Notes under the pieces: model-generated
Told to the model about the DNA's origin: nothing
The model's input: the letters and a program-made list of their open reading frames with translations, nothing else
The model's database searches: none
Assembly: GCF_024814435.1 (NCBI RefSeq)
Contig: NZ_JANUXY010000009.1
Span: 1-64,000, forward strand
Length of the DNA stretch: 64,000 nt
Direction of reading: 5' to 3'
Source of the DNA: Staphylococcus americanisciuri
Lineage (GTDB): Bacteria; Bacillota; Bacilli; Staphylococcales; Staphylococcaceae
Program-made: the position numbers and the translations under genes
Shown here: positions 49,691-62,686 of the stretch, one piece after another
Numbering within the stretch: the first letter of the stretch is position 1
How the letters are laid out: each line of letters begins with the position of its first letter

Positions 49691-50320
49691 ATGGGAAACG
49701 TACATGTACTTGATCACCCTTTAATTCAACATAAGTTAAGTTATATTCGAGATGTTAATACAGGAACGAAAGCATTTCGTGAGCTCGTTGACGAAGTAGG
49801 TATGTTAATGGCTTATGAGGTAACGCGTAACTTAGAATTAGAGGATGTAGAAATCGAAACGCCTGTCACGAAGGCAACAGTAAAACGCTTATCTGGTAAA
49901 AAATTAGCGTTTATTCCAATCTTACGTGCAGGTTTGGGGATGACAACAGGTATTTTGAACTTAGTTCCTGCTGCGCGTATTGGTCATGTTGGGCTATACC
50001 GCGATCCAGAGACATTAGAAGCAGTAGAGTATTTTGTAAAGCTACCTCAAGATATTGAAGAGCGAGAAATCATTGTTGTGGATCCTATGTTAGCAACGGG
50101 TGCATCAGCGATTGAAGCGATTACTTCATTGAAAAAACGCGGTGCGAAACACATCCGTTTTATGTGTTTAATTGCAGCGCCAGAGGGTGTTGAGAAGTTA
50201 CAGGCAGCACATCCAGACGTTGATATTTATATCGCAGCATTGGATGAAAAACTTGATGATCACGCATACATTATTCCGGGACTAGGTGATGCCGGAGATC
50301 GCTTGTTCGGTACGAAATAG
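49691..50320 (+). CDS. upp: Uracil phosphoribosyltransferase
   Basis: 209 aa. Salvages uracil to UMP using PRPP. The PRPP loop [12 protein letters not shown] lies near 127-138 and the uracil-binding end is [15 protein letters not shown]. Allosteric activation by GTP is usual. The ATG at 49691 is used; a TTG two codons upstream abuts the TGGAGG ribosome-binding site. Between glyA and mnaA. Confidence 0.97.
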   Translation: MGNVHVLDHPLIQHKLSYIRDVNTGTKAFRELVDEVGMLMAYEVTRNLELEDVEIETPVTKATVKRLSGKKLAFIPILRAGLGMTTGILNLVPAARIGHVGLYRDPETLEAVEYFVKLPQDIEEREIIVVDPMLATGASAIEAITSLKKRGAKHIRFMCLIAAPEGVEKLQAAHPDVDIYIAALDEKLDDHAYIIPGLGDAGDRLFGTK

Positions 50321-50343
50321 TCTCTGCAAGGAGCATAACGCAA

Positions 50344-51483
50344 ATGAAAAAAATCATGACCATTTTTGGGACAAGACCAGAGGCGATTAAGATGGCACCG
50401 CTCGTCATACAATTGAACAAAGACCCGCAATTGCAACCAGTTGTTGTAGTGACGGCTCAGCACCGTGAAATGCTTGATACGGTGTTGGAAACATTTGGAA
50501 TTGAACCAGATTATGATTTGAACATTATGAAGCAAGGGCAAACACTATCGGAAGTGACCTCTCGTGTGTTGATGGGTTTAGAACGTGTCATACAAGAAGA
50601 AGCGCCTGATATGATTTTAGTGCATGGAGATACAACAACGACGTTTGCCGGAAGCTTAGCTGCGTTTTATAACGAAGTATGTATTGGTCACGTTGAGGCG
50701 GGACTGCGCACATACAATAAATATGCGCCGTTTCCTGAAGAACTCAATCGACAAATGACAAGTAATATGGCGGATTTGCATTTCGCGCCGACAATGCAAG
50801 CGAAACAGAACTTGTTGGATGAGAATAAGCCAGACCATGCGGTTGTTGTAACAGGTAATACGGCGATTGATGCGATGCGTACGACCATTGATGCACACTA
50901 TCAATCCGCTATTCTAGCTAAGCATCAAACGAAACGTATTATTTTGTTGACTGCACATCGTCGTGAAAATATAGGTGCACCTATGCATCAAATATTCAAA
51001 GCGGCAAGGCGTGTAGTAGATGAAATGGATGACGTTGTTTTAGTGTATCCCATGCATAAAAATCCTAAGGTGCGTGAAATTGCATATCATCATCTAGATA
51101 ATCATCCACGCATTGAGTTGATCGAACCATTAGGAGTTGTTGATTTTCATAACTTTGCACACCATGCACATCTGATTTTGACAGATTCTGGTGGTGTTCA
51201 AGAAGAAGCGCCTTCACTTGGCAAACCAGTTCTTGTATTACGTGATACAACTGAACGTCCAGAAGGTGTGGAAGCGGGTACTTTGAAGGTTATTGGCACA
51301 GAGGAGGCATCAGTATATCACCATATGATGCAGTTGCTAACAGATGATGAATGCTACCATATGATGCAGAGTGCCGACAATCCATATGGCGATGGCAAAG
51401 CTTCAGAACGAATATGTGCACATATCAAATACTTTTTTAATCTGACAGACGTCAAACCCCCACCTTTTAAAAGGGGAAAGTAA
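50344..51483 (+). CDS. mnaA: UDP-N-acetylglucosamine 2-epimerase
   Basis: 379 aa. Interconverts UDP-GlcNAc and UDP-ManNAc, the precursor of the wall teichoic acid linkage unit. The fold starts with MTIFGTRPEAIKMAP (GTRPE motif). HGDTTTTFAGSLAAF near 98-112 and TDSGGVQEEAPSLGKPVL near 280-297 are typical. The ribosome-binding site is AAGGAGC. The last codons contain a CCCC...GGGG fold that may influence readthrough into atpI. Confidence 0.95.
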   Translation: MKKIMTIFGTRPEAIKMAPLVIQLNKDPQLQPVVVVTAQHREMLDTVLETFGIEPDYDLNIMKQGQTLSEVTSRVLMGLERVIQEEAPDMILVHGDTTTTFAGSLAAFYNEVCIGHVEAGLRTYNKYAPFPEELNRQMTSNMADLHFAPTMQAKQNLLDENKPDHAVVVTGNTAIDAMRTTIDAHYQSAILAKHQTKRIILLTAHRRENIGAPMHQIFKAARRVVDEMDDVVLVYPMHKNPKVREIAYHHLDNHPRIELIEPLGVVDFHNFAHHAHLILTDSGGVQEEAPSLGKPVLVLRDTTERPEGVEAGTLKVIGTEEASVYHHMMQLLTDDECYHMMQSADNPYGDGKASERICAHIKYFFNLTDVKPPPFKRGK

Positions 51484-51548
51484 TCGGTTTCAATATGTGG
51501 CAAAATTATGACAAAAATTGTGCGAATGAAAGTCTTTTCATTGCATAA

Positions 51549-51577
51549 TTGACACGCTTTTGCCCCTATATTATTAT
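51549..51577 (+). promoter_or_regulatory. Promoter of the ATP synthase operon
   Basis: Consensus TTGACA (51549-51554), a 17-nt spacer and TATTAT (51572-51577), 62 nt before atpI. Confidence 0.82.
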
Positions 51578-51639
51578 GAAAGTTGTATGTGTGGAACGGC
51601 TTTATCATTTGCGTCTTGTGGCAGAAAAGGGGCTCAAAA

Positions 51640-51990
51640 ATGAAACGTTTCTATAATGAATCACAACCATTTTTAAATATTTACATGGCTATTATTGTAA
51701 TACTTACGATGTTAAATATTGTGTATCATAACACTGTTGTTGTAGGATTACTCATAGGGACACTAGCTTCGATTGTGAATACAGCAATATTTGAGTACTA
51801 CCTTTGGCGTGCACAACGTCAAACAACGGGTTCAGTATCAACTGGGAATGGTTGGCGATATTTAATCGCATTAGTCACTTGTATTGTGTGGGTACTATAC
51901 CAATCACAAATACATATTATCGGTGTACTCATTGGACTAATGATTTCATACGCATTGATTGTTTTTCGTCCCTTAATTAAAAGGGGATAG
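51640..51990 (+). CDS. atpI: ATP synthase protein I
   Basis: 116 aa membrane protein with four helices (about 13-30, 33-55, 74-90 and 93-111). Assists c-ring assembly or Mg uptake in other bacteria and is usually not essential. The upstream frame is open, but AAAAGGGGC before the ATG at 51640 fixes the start. First gene of atpIBEFHAGDC. Confidence 0.85.
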   Translation: MKRFYNESQPFLNIYMAIIVILTMLNIVYHNTVVVGLLIGTLASIVNTAIFEYYLWRAQRQTTGSVSTGNGWRYLIALVTCIVWVLYQSQIHIIGVLIGLMISYALIVFRPLIKRG

Positions 51991-52018
51991 GGGCTATTTT
52001 ATAACTGAAAAGAGGTGA

Positions 52019-52747
<729 letters not shown>

Positions 52748-52764
52748 ATAAAAAAACAATCTAA

Positions 52765-53004
<240 letters not shown>

Positions 53005-53078
53005 TAGCGAGTAAATGTAACCTAGTTCAGGACGATATCGAGATAATGCCTTGTATCTAAACAAGTGCTATTGTCTGC

Positions 53079-53108
53079 GGCGAAGTCTAACAATCATAGA
53101 TCTTCGCC
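53079..53108 (+). other. Stem-loop between atpE and atpF
   Basis: GGCGAAG (53079-53085) pairs with CTTCGCC (53102-53108) in the 152-nt gap after atpE. There is no T-run. It may protect the upstream atpE mRNA or dampen downstream transcription. Confidence 0.5.
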
Positions 53109-53156
53109 ATTCGTTTTATGTAATGAATGAAATGATTGAAAGGAGTGTACAGCATA

Positions 53157-53672
53157 GTGACTGCCAACTTATTTACCTTTGCAGCAGGAAGTGGCGTTAA
53201 CATTGGGGACATTGCAGTAACATTAGTGACATTCACCATTTTGTTAGTGCTACTTAAAAAATACGCATGGGGACCATTAAAACAAGTGATGGACGACCGT
53301 GAGCGTTCTATTAATCAAGATATTGATGATGCAGAGCGTGCAAAATTAAATGCGCAGCGTTTTGAAGAAGAAAATCAAAAAATCTTAAAAGAAACACAAG
53401 ATGAAGTTCATAAAATTATTGAAGATGCGAAGTTGCAAGCACGTCGTCAGCAAGAAGAAATTATCCACGAAGCGAATAAACGTGCGAATGGTATGATTGA
53501 AACAGCACAAAGTGAAATCAACAGCGAGAAAGAACGTGCATTAGCTGAAATCAACAACCAAGTTTCTGAGCTTTCAGTCTTAATCGCATCAAAGGTTTTA
53601 CGCAAAGAAATTTCTGAACAAGATCAGAAGGCACTTGTAGAAAAGTACATTAAAGAGGTAGGGGATAAGTAA
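53157..53672 (+). CDS. atpF: F1Fo ATP synthase subunit b
   Basis: 171 aa. One N-terminal membrane helix (about 15-35), then a long charged coiled coil (about 40-150) that forms the peripheral stalk. The GTG start at 53157 (MTANLF) is chosen because it matches the family and follows AAAGGAG; a longer frame begins at a TTG upstream of that site. It overlaps atpH by one base (TAATG). Confidence 0.94.
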   Translation: MTANLFTFAAGSGVNIGDIAVTLVTFTILLVLLKKYAWGPLKQVMDDRERSINQDIDDAERAKLNAQRFEEENQKILKETQDEVHKIIEDAKLQARRQQEEIIHEANKRANGMIETAQSEINSEKERALAEINNQVSELSVLIASKVLRKEISEQDQKALVEKYIKEVGDK

Positions 53673-54211
53673 TGGCTAATGTAGCTCAAAAATATGCCCA
53701 AGCACTTTTCGATGTTGCTTTGAAAGCAGAAGTGTTATCGCAAGTCTATGACGAATTGACAGAGATCCATACAGCTGTTCAAAACGAAAAAAATCTTTTG
53801 GCAACTGTGGATTATGAACCAAAAATTACAGCGAATGAACGCCGTGATATGGTTGCCCAAGTATTTCAAGGTGTACATCCGTACTTATTGAATACGTTAA
53901 AGGTGATTGCGACGCAACGTAATTTTCGTTTGTTGCCAGAGATTTATCGTGCGTTTGAAGAGAGTTATTATGCATTTCATGGACTGGCTGATGCCTACGT
54001 TGAATCTGCAACATCACTTTCTGACAATGAATTAGAACAAGTGAAGCACGCGTTACTTGATCGTACGGGGCTTAAAGATTTGAATCTACACACGTCAGTG
54101 AATAAAGAACTGATCGGTGGTGTGCGTGTCAAAATCGGAACGAAAGTATACGATGGCAGCGTCCAAAATGATTTGAATCAGCTTGTGAAACAATTTAGCA
54201 GAGTTTATTAA
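53672..54211 (+). CDS. atpH: F1Fo ATP synthase subunit delta
   Basis: 179 aa. Caps the F1 head and joins it to subunit b. N-terminal six-helix bundle begins ANVAQKYAQALFDVA. The C-terminal segment LIGGVRVKIGTKVYDGSV near 148-165 is the family signature. Coupled to atpF by the overlapping start. Confidence 0.96.
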   Translation: MANVAQKYAQALFDVALKAEVLSQVYDELTEIHTAVQNEKNLLATVDYEPKITANERRDMVAQVFQGVHPYLLNTLKVIATQRNFRLLPEIYRAFEESYYAFHGLADAYVESATSLSDNELEQVKHALLDRTGLKDLNLHTSVNKELIGGVRVKIGTKVYDGSVQNDLNQLVKQFSRVY

Positions 54212-54237
54212 TTATGATATAAAGAGGAGTGACATAG

Positions 54238-55749
<1,512 letters not shown>

Positions 55750-55780
55750 TTGATATTTAATTGATGAAGGTGGTGAGATA

Positions 55781-56647
55781 GTGGCTTCTTTAAAAGAAAT
55801 AGATTCTCGTATAAAATCAACCAAAAAGATGAAACAAATCACGAGTGCTATGAACATGGTATCCAACTCTAAATTGCGTAAAGCAGAGCGTAATGCCAAG
55901 ACATTTAGACCTTATATGGAAAAAATGCAAGATGCGATTACAGCAATAGCTGGTACCAATACATCATCGACACATCCAATGCTTGTCAAAAGACCTACAA
56001 AGCGTGTGGGTTATATGGTCATCACGAGTGATCGTGGCTTAGCCGGTGCTTATAATGCGAATGTATTAAAGCAGATGATGCGTGACATTGCAGTACGTCA
56101 TCAGAGCCCAGAGGAATATAGCATTATCGTTCTTGGACAGATTGGTGTATCATTCCTTCAAAACCGCGGTTATCAAGTGGCGAATGCTTTAACAGATATC
56201 CCAGACCAACCATCGTTTAAGGCTGTACAAGCCATTGCAAAACGTGCGGTTGATTTATATGTCAGCGAACAAATAGACGAATTGCACGTATACTATAGCC
56301 ATTATATTAGCGTTATTGAAAACAAACCAACAAGTAAACAGTTGTTACCATTATCTTCTGAGGATTCAAGTGTTGGTCATGGCAACATGTCATCATACGA
56401 ATTTGAGCCGGACAAAGAATCGATATTAGAGGTTTTATTACCACAATATATTGAAAGTTTGATTTACGGTACGATTCTAGATGCCAAGGCAAGTGAACAT
56501 GCATCACGTATGAATGCAATGAAGAATGCCTCTGATAATGCAACTGAAATGATTGATGATTTATCATTAGAATTTAACCGTGCGCGTCAAGCAGCCATCA
56601 CGCAACAAATTACTGAAATTGTTGGTGGTTCAGCAGCATTGGAATAA
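55781..56647 (+). CDS. atpG: F1Fo ATP synthase subunit gamma
   Basis: 288 aa. The central rotor shaft, with long N- and C-terminal helices forming a coiled coil ([19 protein letters not shown] at the start; [20 protein letters not shown] near the end). The GTG start at 55781 follows AAGGTGGTGAG. Between atpA and atpD. Confidence 0.97.
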   Translation: MASLKEIDSRIKSTKKMKQITSAMNMVSNSKLRKAERNAKTFRPYMEKMQDAITAIAGTNTSSTHPMLVKRPTKRVGYMVITSDRGLAGAYNANVLKQMMRDIAVRHQSPEEYSIIVLGQIGVSFLQNRGYQVANALTDIPDQPSFKAVQAIAKRAVDLYVSEQIDELHVYYSHYISVIENKPTSKQLLPLSSEDSSVGHGNMSSYEFEPDKESILEVLLPQYIESLIYGTILDAKASEHASRMNAMKNASDNATEMIDDLSLEFNRARQAAITQQITEIVGGSAALE

Positions 56648-56658
56648 TTTGATTATAA

Positions 56659-58083
<1,425 letters not shown>

Positions 58084-58105
58084 TTCAAATTAGGAGGCTT
58101 GGATA

Positions 58106-58510
58106 ATGAATACATTAACCTTAGATATCGTCACTCCTAATGGTTCTGTTTATAACGAAGACAATGCAGAAATCGTTGTCTTACAAACAACAGCAGGCGA
58201 AATGGGTGTGATGCATGGTCACATTCCGACGGTTGCGCCATTAAAAATCGGTCATATCAAAGTGACAAAAGACGGCAAATCCGACTATATAGCTGTAACT
58301 GAAGGATTTGCAGAGATTCGACGTGAAAAAATCAATATTTTAGTCCAATCAGCTGAATCAGCAGAGGACATTGATTTAGAACGTGCGAAGTCCGCAAAAC
58401 AGCGTGCAACATTTTATCTTGAAGGCGACAAAGAAGATACGGATAAGAAGCGAGCAGAACGTGCTTTGAAACGAGCAGAAAACCGTATTGAAGTAGCCAA
58501 ATTTAAATAA
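58106..58510 (+). CDS. atpC: F1Fo ATP synthase subunit epsilon
   Basis: 134 aa. N-terminal beta sandwich (about 1-85, with GEMGVMHGHIPTVAPLK) and C-terminal helical hairpin (about 90-134) that can inhibit ATP hydrolysis. The last atp gene, followed by the operon terminator. AGGAGGC precedes the start. Confidence 0.96.
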   Translation: MNTLTLDIVTPNGSVYNEDNAEIVVLQTTAGEMGVMHGHIPTVAPLKIGHIKVTKDGKSDYIAVTEGFAEIRREKINILVQSAESAEDIDLERAKSAKQRATFYLEGDKEDTDKKRAERALKRAENRIEVAKFK

Positions 58511-58520
58511 TTATGTCATT

Positions 58521-58563
58521 TAAAAGAAGGTTTAGCGCATCGTGCGTTAAACCTTCTTTTAAA
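58521..58563 (+). terminator. ATP synthase operon terminator
   Basis: An 18-bp stem (AAAAGAAGGTTTAGCGCA with TGCGTTAAACCTTCTTTT), with the T-run included in the right arm. Confidence 0.93.
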
Positions 58564-58650
58564 TTGTAAACAATCTAAGTACTTATAGGTATGATTTGAT
58601 GAAAAAATCATGTAGAATTAATATAGGTTTGTGCGTAAAGGAGCAACTAT

Positions 58651-58881
58651 ATGGAATATTTAGGACAGTTTGCGATTGCACACATTATCATGCATGTGCT
58701 ATGCATTTGTATCGCTTATTGGTCATTAAATGCATTGAGATTAGACCAGTTTTTTAAAAAGGGATATCCTGTTCAAGTGCAAGTTGTAATGATTTTTTTA
58801 GCTATTGTAATTGGAACAGGCGTTAGTAACTTTGTAATAGATTTACTAAAATTTTCAACACAAATTAAATATTTGTTTTAG
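58651..58881 (+). CDS. DUF1146 small membrane protein
   Basis: 76 aa with two hydrophobic helices (about 8-28 and 44-66). Family TIGR02327/DUF1146, found between atpC and murA in Bacilli (YwzB). The function is unknown. AAAGGAGC precedes the ATG. Confidence 0.85.
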   Translation: MEYLGQFAIAHIIMHVLCICIAYWSLNALRLDQFFKKGYPVQVQVVMIFLAIVIGTGVSNFVIDLLKFSTQIKYLF

Positions 58882-58936
58882 TGTTTGTAAAAAGTTGGGT
58901 AGACATAAGGTACAAATGAAAAATATTTGGCAACAC

Positions 58937-59204
58937 GAGGCTGGGACAAAAGTACCTAGGATTTGACTAGAACTGAACGATGAAGTGAATGCTATTAGTA
59001 ATAGTTGAGTGAAGTGTGTGATCGAAAAGCTTTCCATACTTCTAGTCAGCCATGGGCATTACAATGAAACCTTTGCCGATGTATAAGATTTCTGTAGTGT
59101 TTCCCACATTTTGCAGAAATCGTGGCAGTTCAGTCGAAAATATTGCTTTTGTGATACCATTTATTGATTTTTCTAGCGTACAAAGTTATCATGTCCCAAC
59201 CTCA
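58937..59204. repeat. Staphylococcal GGCTGGGACA/TGTCCCAACC long inverted repeat
   Basis: GAGGCTGGGACA (58937-58948) faces TGTCCCAACCTC (59193-59204) with one wobble pair. An inner pair GACTAGAA (58965-58972) and TTCTAGTC (59040-59047) folds one half. This type of repeat is common between staphylococcal genes. The interior has no credible gene. Confidence 0.68.
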
Positions 59205-59340
59205 TGGAAGGAATCTGAGACGAAAATATCGAATTCTCATCTTGCTATAGTGTGGCAATACAGTATCATTCTTGAAAGATGAGGTTCAGTATTTAACAAT
59301 GAAGAAAAGTGTGTAGAGAGATAGTGGAGGATTTTTGAAG

Positions 59341-60606
59341 ATGGATAAAATTATAGTTCGAGGCGGTCAAACTTTAAAAGGAAGTGTAACAGTTGAGGGG
59401 GCAAAAAATGCTGTTTTGCCTATTATTACGGCATCGTTACTGGCAAGTGAGGGGAAAAGTGAACTACAAAATGTCCCACCATTAAGTGATGTGGAAACAA
59501 TCAATAATGTATTGAGTGTGCTTAATGCAGATGTAGCATATGACGAAACAGCTCAAGTTGTAACTGTTGATGCAACTAAACAATTAAGCGAAGAAGCACC
59601 TTATGAATATGTAAGTAAAATGCGTGCAAGTATCCTTGTAATGGGGCCTTTACTCGCACGTTTAGGTGTTGCAAAAGTTGCGTTACCTGGTGGCTGTGCA
59701 ATTGGTTCACGTCCTATTGAGCAACACTTAAAGGGCTTTGAAGCTTTAGGTGCGGAGATTCATCAAGAAGCTGGGTTTATACATGCGGTAGCACCCAATG
59801 GTCTTGTAGGATGTGACATTCATTTGGATTTCCCTAGTGTAGGTGCCACGCAAAATATTATAATGGCAGCTTCTTTAGCCCAAGGACGCACAGTGATTGA
59901 GAATGTTGCACGTGAGCCGGAAATTGTAGATTTAGCGAATTATATCAATGAGATGGGCGGCGATGTAAAAGGTGCAGGTACGGATACAATTATCATCAAT
60001 GGAGTTAAGACATTGACAGGTGCGGCACATGCTATTATTCCTGACCGAATTGTTGCAGGCACTTTGATGATTGCGGCAGCGATTACGCGTGGAGATGTAT
60101 TTGTTAAAGGTGCTATTAAAGAACATATGATAAGCCTTGTATATAAGCTTGAAGAGATGGGAGTCGAACTTGACTATCATGAAGATGGTATTCGTGTGAC
60201 AGCCCCTCAACAATTACAAGCTGTGGACATAAAAACATTGCCACATCCAGGATTCCCAACAGATATGCAGTCTCAAATGATGGCGTTACTTTTAACAGCA
60301 GAAGGTCATAAGATTGTAACTGAAACGGTATTTGAGAATCGCTTTATGCATGTAGCAGAATTTAAGCGTATGAATGCGAATATTTCTGTGGAAGGGCGTA
60401 ATGCCAAGATTCAAGGCAAGAGTCAATTACAAGGTGCACAAGTGAAAGCGACGGACTTACGTGCGGCAGCTGCGCTTATCTTAGCTGGACTTGTAGCTGA
60501 AGGTGAAACGACTGTGACAGAATTAAAACATCTTGATCGTGGTTACGTTGATTTTCATGGCAAGTTAAAAGCACTAGGTGCAGATATTGAACGTATCAAT
60601 GCGTAA
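59341..60606 (+). CDS. murA: UDP-GlcNAc 1-carboxyvinyltransferase MurA
   Basis: 421 aa. Primary MurA paralogue, in the usual place after the atp operon. Catalytic Cys119 in [15 protein letters not shown]. It resembles the S. aureus MurA over the whole length, including [23 protein letters not shown] 59341 is preferred over TTG 59335 by spacing from GTGGAGG. The murZ paralogue is at 38313. Confidence 0.96.
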   Translation: MDKIIVRGGQTLKGSVTVEGAKNAVLPIITASLLASEGKSELQNVPPLSDVETINNVLSVLNADVAYDETAQVVTVDATKQLSEEAPYEYVSKMRASILVMGPLLARLGVAKVALPGGCAIGSRPIEQHLKGFEALGAEIHQEAGFIHAVAPNGLVGCDIHLDFPSVGATQNIIMAASLAQGRTVIENVAREPEIVDLANYINEMGGDVKGAGTDTIIINGVKTLTGAAHAIIPDRIVAGTLMIAAAITRGDVFVKGAIKEHMISLVYKLEEMGVELDYHEDGIRVTAPQQLQAVDIKTLPHPGFPTDMQSQMMALLLTAEGHKIVTETVFENRFMHVAEFKRMNANISVEGRNAKIQGKSQLQGAQVKATDLRAAAALILAGLVAEGETTVTELKHLDRGYVDFHGKLKALGADIERINA

Positions 60607-60701
60607 TGATGAATCATTAATAGTCAAGTGAGTGATATATAATGCTGTATCGTATTGTTAATCAGTCATATAATTGAGGTATTATTAGGAGGCAAAGCAT
60701 T

Positions 60702-61142
60702 ATGGAAACGATTTTTGATTACAATGAAATTAAAAAAATTATCCCTCATCGTCAACCATTTTTGTTGATTGATAAGGTTGTTGAATATGAGCCAGGACAA
60801 CGATGTGTAGGTATTAAACAAGTGTCGGGGAACGAACCATTTTTCCAAGGGCATTTTCCTGACTATGCTGTGATGCCAGGAGTGCTCATTACAGAAGCAC
60901 TTGCACAAACAGGTGCTGTTGCAATGTTGAACAGTGAAGCGCATAAAGGTAAGTTAGCGTTATTTGCTGGTATTGATAAGTGTCGATTCAAAAGACAAGT
61001 TGTACCTGGAGATACATTGATACTTGAGGTTGAAATCACTAAAATCAAAGGGCCTATCGGCAAAGGAACAGCGAAAGCAACGGTAGACGGGCAACTGGCA
61101 TGTAGCTGTGAGTTGACGTTTGCAATACAAGATCCAAAATAA
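60702..61142 (+). CDS. fabZ: 3-hydroxyacyl-ACP dehydratase FabZ
   Basis: 146 aa hot-dog fold. Dehydrates beta-hydroxyacyl-ACP in fatty acid elongation. Catalytic His51 ([14 protein letters not shown]) and Glu65 (LITEALAQ). The ribosome-binding site is AGGAGGC. Downstream of murA. The terminator lies at the convergent ywpF 3' end. Confidence 0.96.
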   Translation: METIFDYNEIKKIIPHRQPFLLIDKVVEYEPGQRCVGIKQVSGNEPFFQGHFPDYAVMPGVLITEALAQTGAVAMLNSEAHKGKLALFAGIDKCRFKRQVVPGDTLILEVEITKIKGPIGKGTAKATVDGQLACSCELTFAIQDPK

Positions 61143-61191
61143 ACAATATGTCTTTTATCAGTTGTACAAAGCAAGTCTATAAACAACTGAA

Positions 61192-61227
61192 AAACGCCAG
61201 AAGTGTTATATGCACTTACTGGCGTTC
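61192..61227. terminator. Terminator of fabZ overlapping the 3' end of ywpF
   Basis: AACGCCAG-AAGTG pairs with CACTT-ACTGGCGTT. The right arm includes the ywpF stop codon and last codons, followed by TCTTTT. A shared end for two convergent genes. Confidence 0.78.
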
Positions 61228-61650
61228 GTCTTTTAATCGAGGCTTTGATTGCATCATGCGATTGAAAGTTTTAGTGAGGGCTTCACCTTCTAAACCTTCT
61301 GCTACAAGTTGTTCTAATAAGTTTTCAGCATAGACTTGTCGCAATGTATAGATATGACATTCAAAAATGACCGAAATTTTGTCTTGAAGTTGCGTGATAT
61401 GTTTAATTGTCGCATCAAATAGAGCAGGGTCATTGGAGGGACGTGTAATTACTACACGTATATTCAATAACGCATTGTTCATCATATATTCAGTCATTTC
61501 TTCTTTATGAATATCAGAAATAACAATTTCAAGGAGCCAGCCAGTTCCGCGGTCTTCTTTGTTAATAATGACACCATCTAACAATTCATACTCCGTTACG
61601 CTACTGTTTTCAGAAACAATTTGAAATCGTACAGCTTTAAAAGTTTTCAT
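61216..61650 (-). CDS. ywpF: YwpF-like protein
   Basis: 144 aa. YwpF family, found between fabZ and ssb in B. subtilis and staphylococci. The function is unknown. Mixed alpha/beta with ELLDGVIINKED near 22-33 and WLLEIVISD near 38-46. The ATG at 61650 follows AAGGGGATGA. Convergent with fabZ and divergent from ssb. Confidence 0.84.
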   Translation of the reverse strand: MKTFKAVRFQIVSENSSVTEYELLDGVIINKEDRGTGWLLEIVISDIHKEEMTEYMMNNALLNIRVVITRPSNDPALFDATIKHITQLQDKISVIFECHIYTLRQVYAENLLEQLVAEGLEGEALTKTFNRMMQSKPRLKDERQ

Positions 61651-61845
61651 GTAACAATCATCCCCTTAAGTTTTTAAATTATACGATTTTTCAATATACT
61701 ACTTTTATTATAGCCTAAATAGCCTAGTTGTTCGTCGTTAAGTGAGAAAAAATTCAATTTATTGTTGATTGAACAGCTAAAAGTTGATGAAGCTCGAATT
61801 GCTTTTTAACTAGCAAAGGGATTATGATACTGTCAGGAGGTGATA

Positions 61846-62193
61846 ATAATCAATCATATTAAAGCAATTGGTACTGTCACTAAAGCACCCAAGTACTATG
61901 AAAAGCCAGGAAGTCAGTTTATTTCATTTTTCCTGGCAGTCGAGCGTAGCTTTAAAGGGAAAGACGATCGTCCGATTTTTGACTACTTGAATTGTAAAGC
62001 ATTTGGCCCTGTTGCAATACAAATTGATCAAGAAGTCGCTCAAGGCGATATGATTTCAATTGAAGGCTATCTCACCACACGTCGTTACCAATTTAATGAC
62101 GAAAAACGCTTTTCTACAGAGATTGTTGTTGAATCTGTCGAAAAGATTGAAGTTCCACCTAGTCTCCAACTCATCGATATGACCCTTGCCTAG
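61846..62193 (+). CDS. ssb: Single-stranded DNA-binding protein, SsbB-like, non-ATG start
   Basis: 115 aa if started at ATA (61846, MINHIKAIGTV). A single OB fold with FLAVERSFKGKDDRPIFDYLNCKAFGP; no long Gln/Gly tail and no terminal DDDIPF motif, so it is the short SsbB type. A GTG at 61840 also opens the frame, but it lies inside the perfect Shine-Dalgarno stretch AGGAGGTGAT (61835-61844). Spacing allows ATA at 61846 or ATC at 61849, both non-canonical. The exact start is uncertain. Gene position matches ywpH of B. subtilis. Role in competence or repair is inferred from the family. Confidence 0.8.
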   Translation: MINHIKAIGTVTKAPKYYEKPGSQFISFFLAVERSFKGKDDRPIFDYLNCKAFGPVAIQIDQEVAQGDMISIEGYLTTRRYQFNDEKRFSTEIVVESVEKIEVPPSLQLIDMTLA

Positions 62194-62514
62194 TTTGCTC
62201 ATACCCTAACTATAGACCTTCCACCACATATTCATTTATTAAAACCACTTAAAAATTAAATTCCTTTAACTCTCTTAATTGCTAATTTGAACAGTTTCTG
62301 TTTATTTCTTGGGTGGGTTGCACAATGCGTAAGGCGTGGACCCACCTTATACATAAAGTACAGTTATTATATACTTTCATAGCTTTCCAAAAAAATCTTC
62401 AGAATGATAGAATGCTTACTGTTAATAACATGTTATTACGCTGATATACACTATTCTATTCATTTGAAAAAAAGGGGGTTATTTGCTACATTTAATTTAA
62501 TTGAATTAATATGT
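62194..62514. other. Gene-free interval before the thi riboswitch
   Basis: No coding sequence of note. A hairpin GGTGGGT/ACCCACC at 62314-62345, without a T-run, could end the ssb transcript. A perfect 16-bp palindrome TAATAACATGTTATTA lies at 62423-62438. Confidence 0.5.
62423..62438. promoter_or_regulatory. 16-bp perfect palindrome, candidate operator
   Basis: TAATAACATGTTATTA is identical to its reverse complement. It sits about 80 nt before the TPP riboswitch, where a dimeric repressor could bind. The regulator is unknown. Confidence 0.4.
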
Positions 62515-62602
62515 GACTACTAGGGGCGCCAATGGCTGAGATGAATTAAGATTCAAACCCTTAGAACCTGATTTGGTTGATACCAACGTAGGGAAGTAGA
62601 TA
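62515..62602 (+). promoter_or_regulatory. TPP (THI-box) riboswitch
   Basis: Conserved core present: CTAGGGGCGCC, GGCTGAGATG, CCCTTAGAACCTGAT and ACCAACGTAGGGAA. A classic thiamine pyrophosphate aptamer, 85 nt before thiD. The expression platform between 62603 and 62686 includes a short stem but no obvious T-run terminator, so translational control at the AGGAGG site is possible. Confidence 0.94.
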
Positions 62603-62686
62603 ATGTACGTAATAGTAAGCATGCAACTTATGATGCCTCTGAGTAGTCAATAGATATTAATCATATATCTAGGAGGTAATAAAATC

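Noticed and set aside
59052-59282. 76-codon open frame between DUF1146 and murA
   Set aside because: It lies mostly inside the long inverted-repeat element, has no ribosome-binding site and no recognisable protein pattern.
61148-61333. 61-codon open frame after fabZ
   Set aside because: It covers the terminator and the ywpF 3' end on the other strand, with no ribosome-binding site.
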